7,734 bases of DNA from RGDT01 sp046719305. GTDB lineage: Bacteria > Planctomycetota > Planctomycetia > Gemmatales > Gemmataceae. Position 1 is the first letter of the stretch. Every line of letters begins with the position of its first letter. This document shows, piece after piece, positions 6,682 through 7,734 of this stretch. Position numbers and translations under genes: made by a program. Under the pieces are notes generated by a model. The model was not told the origin of the DNA. It worked only from the letters and a program-made list of their open reading frames with translations, and ran no database searches. Location: NCBI GenBank assembly GCA_046719305.1, contig JBDNDE010000230.1, forward strand, positions 1 through 7,734, read 5' to 3'.

Positions 6682-6798
6682 ATGTGCGTACTAATACTCA
6701 CCGACCCCAAACTGCTACAGGTTGTACGATCCTGGCCCGACTGGCCGGACCCGATCAAGCTGGCCATCCTCGCCCTGGTGCGGTCGCGTCTCGCGTGA
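6682..6798 (+). CDS. short ORF or gene remnant with a 'DPxL...W-P-x-x-P' helix
   Basis: A 38-codon ORF encodes MCVLILTDPKLLQVVRSWPD followed by WPDPIKLAILALVRSRLA and a TGA. The frame is open back to a TAA at 6604-6606 (63 codons). The pattern 'DP-x-L-x-x-V-x-x-x-W-P-x-x-P-x-x-I-x-x-x-I-L-A-L-V' recalls a short C-terminal segment I have seen repeatedly in small planctomycete hypothetical proteins, often in accessory DNA; this is recollection, not a search. No ribosome binding site precedes the ATG, so it is more likely a remnant than an expressed gene. Confidence 0.33.
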   Translation: MCVLILTDPKLLQVVRSWPDWPDPIKLAILALVRSRLA

Positions 6799-6816
6799 GG
6801 TCGCATGGTTCCTTCC

Positions 6817-6844
6817 CGGCGATGGTCCGGGCGGCGATGGTCCG
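6817..6844 (+). repeat. two direct copies of a 13-bp sequence
   Basis: CGGCGATGGTCCG occurs at 6817-6829 and again at 6832-6844, separated by two bases. It falls in non-coding DNA just after the short ORF. It may be only a local duplication. Confidence 0.6.
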
Positions 6845-6891
6845 AGCGTGATGGCCGGGGAACACGACGCCCAACAAAAAACAATATAGGG

Positions 6892-6952
6892 GAGAGCCGT
6901 CTTCTTTCTCCTTCTTGTCCTTCTGAAGGCCAGACGGCTCCTCGCCTTTTTT
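6892..6952 (+). terminator. terminator-like hairpin with T-run, no gene directly upstream
   Basis: GAGCCGTC (6894-6901) pairs perfectly with GACGGCTC (6933-6940). Two further G-C/A-T pairs form if one base is bulged. Six T residues follow at 6947-6952 after CTCGCC. The loop is 31 bases and contains a small internal palindrome (CCTTC-T-GAAGG, 6919-6929). The long loop and the 6-base gap between stem and T-run are not ideal for an intrinsic terminator, but stem plus T-tract is clear. The nearest intact plus-strand gene ends 570 bases upstream. Confidence 0.5.
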
Positions 6953-7067
6953 GGACTCACCTGAGTGCGAGGAAAGGCAAAGGAAAGCCCAGAAGCAGCC
7001 GTTCCTGAGTTGCTGGATCTCGTACCCTGCAACTAGAATCAGACTGGCCGCACTTTGCTAGCCAGGG

Positions 7068-7092
7068 GGCGACCCGCAAAGAGCGGGTCGCC
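7068..7092. repeat. perfect 10-bp GC-rich hairpin
   Basis: GGCGACCCGC (7068-7077) and GCGGGTCGCC (7083-7092) are exact reverse complements separated by the loop AAAGA. No T-run follows on either strand, so it is not a classical intrinsic terminator. It could be a dispersed palindromic repeat, a fold in an RNA, or a terminator of a type lacking a U-tract. Confidence 0.8.
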
Positions 7093-7202
7093 GTCCCGTT
7101 GGGCCGGAGCGGGGTACGGCTGCCTCTGAGATGGGCGGCATCCTGGGAGTTGACTGATGTCAGTTTGCGTTACTTATCCGGCCTCTGCCCTACACCAGCT
7201 GA

Positions 7203-7427
7203 CACCCTTACACCACAAAAAAGGGAGAGCGGCAGGAAGACCAGGACAGCCGGGACAAGCGGAACAAGAAACGCAAAGACAAGGGAAGCGAGCGCAAGGC
7301 CAGGACGGCCCGGCAGGATACTGGCCGGACAGGGGAGGCGGAAAACGACAAGAGGCGGGGGGTTAGACCGGGACAAAAACGGCGACGCCCTCTCCAACCG
7401 AAGGCGGTCGGAGGGGGCATCGAATAA
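7203..7427 (+). other. T-depleted, purine-rich tract with a start-less Lys/Arg/Glu/Asp-rich open frame
   Basis: Between 7210 and 7318 the plus strand has no T in 109 bases, and from 7210 to 7390 only four T residues occur (7319, 7322, 7363, 7364). As every stop codon begins with T, all three plus frames stay open through the core of the tract, so openness here is no evidence of coding. One frame (7203-7427, 74 codons, between TGA and TAA) reads as a highly charged sequence (for example KKGERQEDQDSRDKRNKKRK) with no ATG, GTG or TTG. It could be a fragment of a low-complexity protein gene or simply skewed non-coding DNA. Confidence 0.5.
7387..7418. repeat. imperfect 14-bp hairpin
   Basis: GCCCTCTCCAACCG (7387-7400) pairs with CGGTCGGAGGGGGC (7405-7418) around the loop AAGG, with one G-T wobble and one A-C mismatch. 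No T-run follows. It sits directly at the end of the T-poor tract. Confidence 0.6.
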
Positions 7428-7499
7428 ACAGACGACAAACAGCGGTTCTCGGGGCATCCGGTCGGCGAGCCTGAAACCCTGCAAAGCTGCGTACGTCAA

Positions 7500-7540
7500 G
7501 CGGAGAGGGAGGGGGTCTCCAACACCCTCCCCTTAACCGC
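7500..7540. repeat. imperfect 17-base-arm hairpin
   Basis: The arm at 7500-7516 (GCGGAGAGGGAGGGGGT) pairs with 7524-7540 (ACCCTCCCCTTAACCGC) around a 7-base loop, with two wobbles and three mismatches as aligned. It is the second GC-rich inverted repeat within 130 bases and suggests a structured transcript or degenerate palindromic repeats. Confidence 0.5.
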
Positions 7541-7628
7541 TTGCGAGAACGCGGCTTTCGGCAACAACATGAAGCAAGTATTGGACTTGTGATCTGCCAC
7601 CTTCATCCGTTCCTCGCCAAGGATTCTC

Positions 7629-7727
7629 ATGAATAACCACCGGGGTTGGCCCACTGAGCCAATCCTGGCTGCGGCTTCGGCACCTCCCTCTCTATCGGGG
7701 GTGCAGAAGTATGAAGAACAAGCATAA
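7629..7727 (+). CDS. small ORF (32 aa) with a good ribosome binding site
   Basis: ATG at 7629 is preceded by AAGGA (7619-7623) with 5 bases between. The product would be MNNHRGWPTEPILAAASAPP followed by SLSGVQKYEEQA, ending in TAA. It has no recognisable domain and no membrane segment. Two short inverted repeats lie inside it (GGGTTGGC/GCCAATCC around 7642-7664, and GCACCTCC at 7680-7687 with GGGGGTGC at 7697-7704). It may be a real small protein, a leader peptide for a gene beyond the window, or chance. Confidence 0.25.
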   Translation: MNNHRGWPTEPILAAASAPPSLSGVQKYEEQA

Positions 7728-7734
7728 GCCCCTG
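7711..7734 (+). CDS. possible start of a gene running off the right edge
   Basis: ATG at 7711 opens MKNKHKPL, a Lys-rich beginning of the kind seen in real genes, and reaches the window end after eight codons. It overlaps the 32-codon ORF in another frame. A purine-rich GGGGGTGCAGAAGT precedes it. Too little is visible to decide. Confidence 0.13.

Noticed and set aside
6953..7067. Search for a gene or structured RNA in this stretch
   Set aside because: I saw no convincing ORF, strong hairpin, or match to RNase P, SRP or tmRNA landmarks.
7170..7499. 109-codon minus-strand ORF with hydrophobic stretches
   Set aside because: The Leu/Phe/Pro/Ser-rich product is what the pyrimidine-rich complement of the T-poor tract would give by composition alone. 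No start signal.
7099..7536. 145-codon plus-strand ORF
   Set aside because: It spans the T-poor tract, where stops are scarce in every plus frame. Its sequence is Arg/Gly/Thr-rich and domain-free, and no ribosome binding site fits.

Overview
The window looks like a piece of a planctomycete chromosome, probably Pirellulales-like. This rests on moderately high GC, a small secreted-type HEAT-repeat protein, long low-information intergenic DNA, and the family members present. It is an inference from style and not a database match.

Left to right: (1) bases 1-350, minus strand: the N-terminal 116 residues of dihydrodipicolinate synthase (DapA), cut by the window edge. (2) 450-1109, plus strand: a HAD-superfamily hydrolase divergent from dapA, with an atypical motif I (DAV in place of DxD). 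(3) 1151-2089, plus: a HEAT/PBS-lyase-type repeat protein, 41 bases behind the HAD gene and possibly co-transcribed. (4) 4892-2105, minus: a three-gene ABC-2 type exporter operon read as ATPase, permease A, permease B. It meets the HEAT gene tail to tail with only 15 bases between. (5) 5033-6325, plus: a membrane protein of unknown function with five predicted membrane segments, divergent from the ABC operon. Its start region is an exact triplicate of an 18-base unit that carries three in-frame ATG codons. (6) 6326-7734: about 1.4 kb with no convincing full-length gene. It holds apparent gene remnants, an orphan terminator-like hairpin, a perfect 10-bp GC hairpin, a tract almost free of T on the plus strand, two further long imperfect hairpins, and a 32-codon ORF with a good ribosome binding site.

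Functionally, the ABC genes form one exporter: a cytoplasmic ATPase with a C-terminal accessory domain and two different permeases that would pair as a heterodimer. Its substrate cannot be read from the sequence. DapA belongs to lysine/diaminopimelate synthesis. The HAD and HEAT proteins have no evident link to the exporter.

The most unusual material is the triplicated start region (5022-5075) and the structured, compositionally skewed right-hand 800 bases. I found no CRISPR array, tRNA, rRNA or intact mobile element. I cannot claim a proven new system here, only a few specific candidates.
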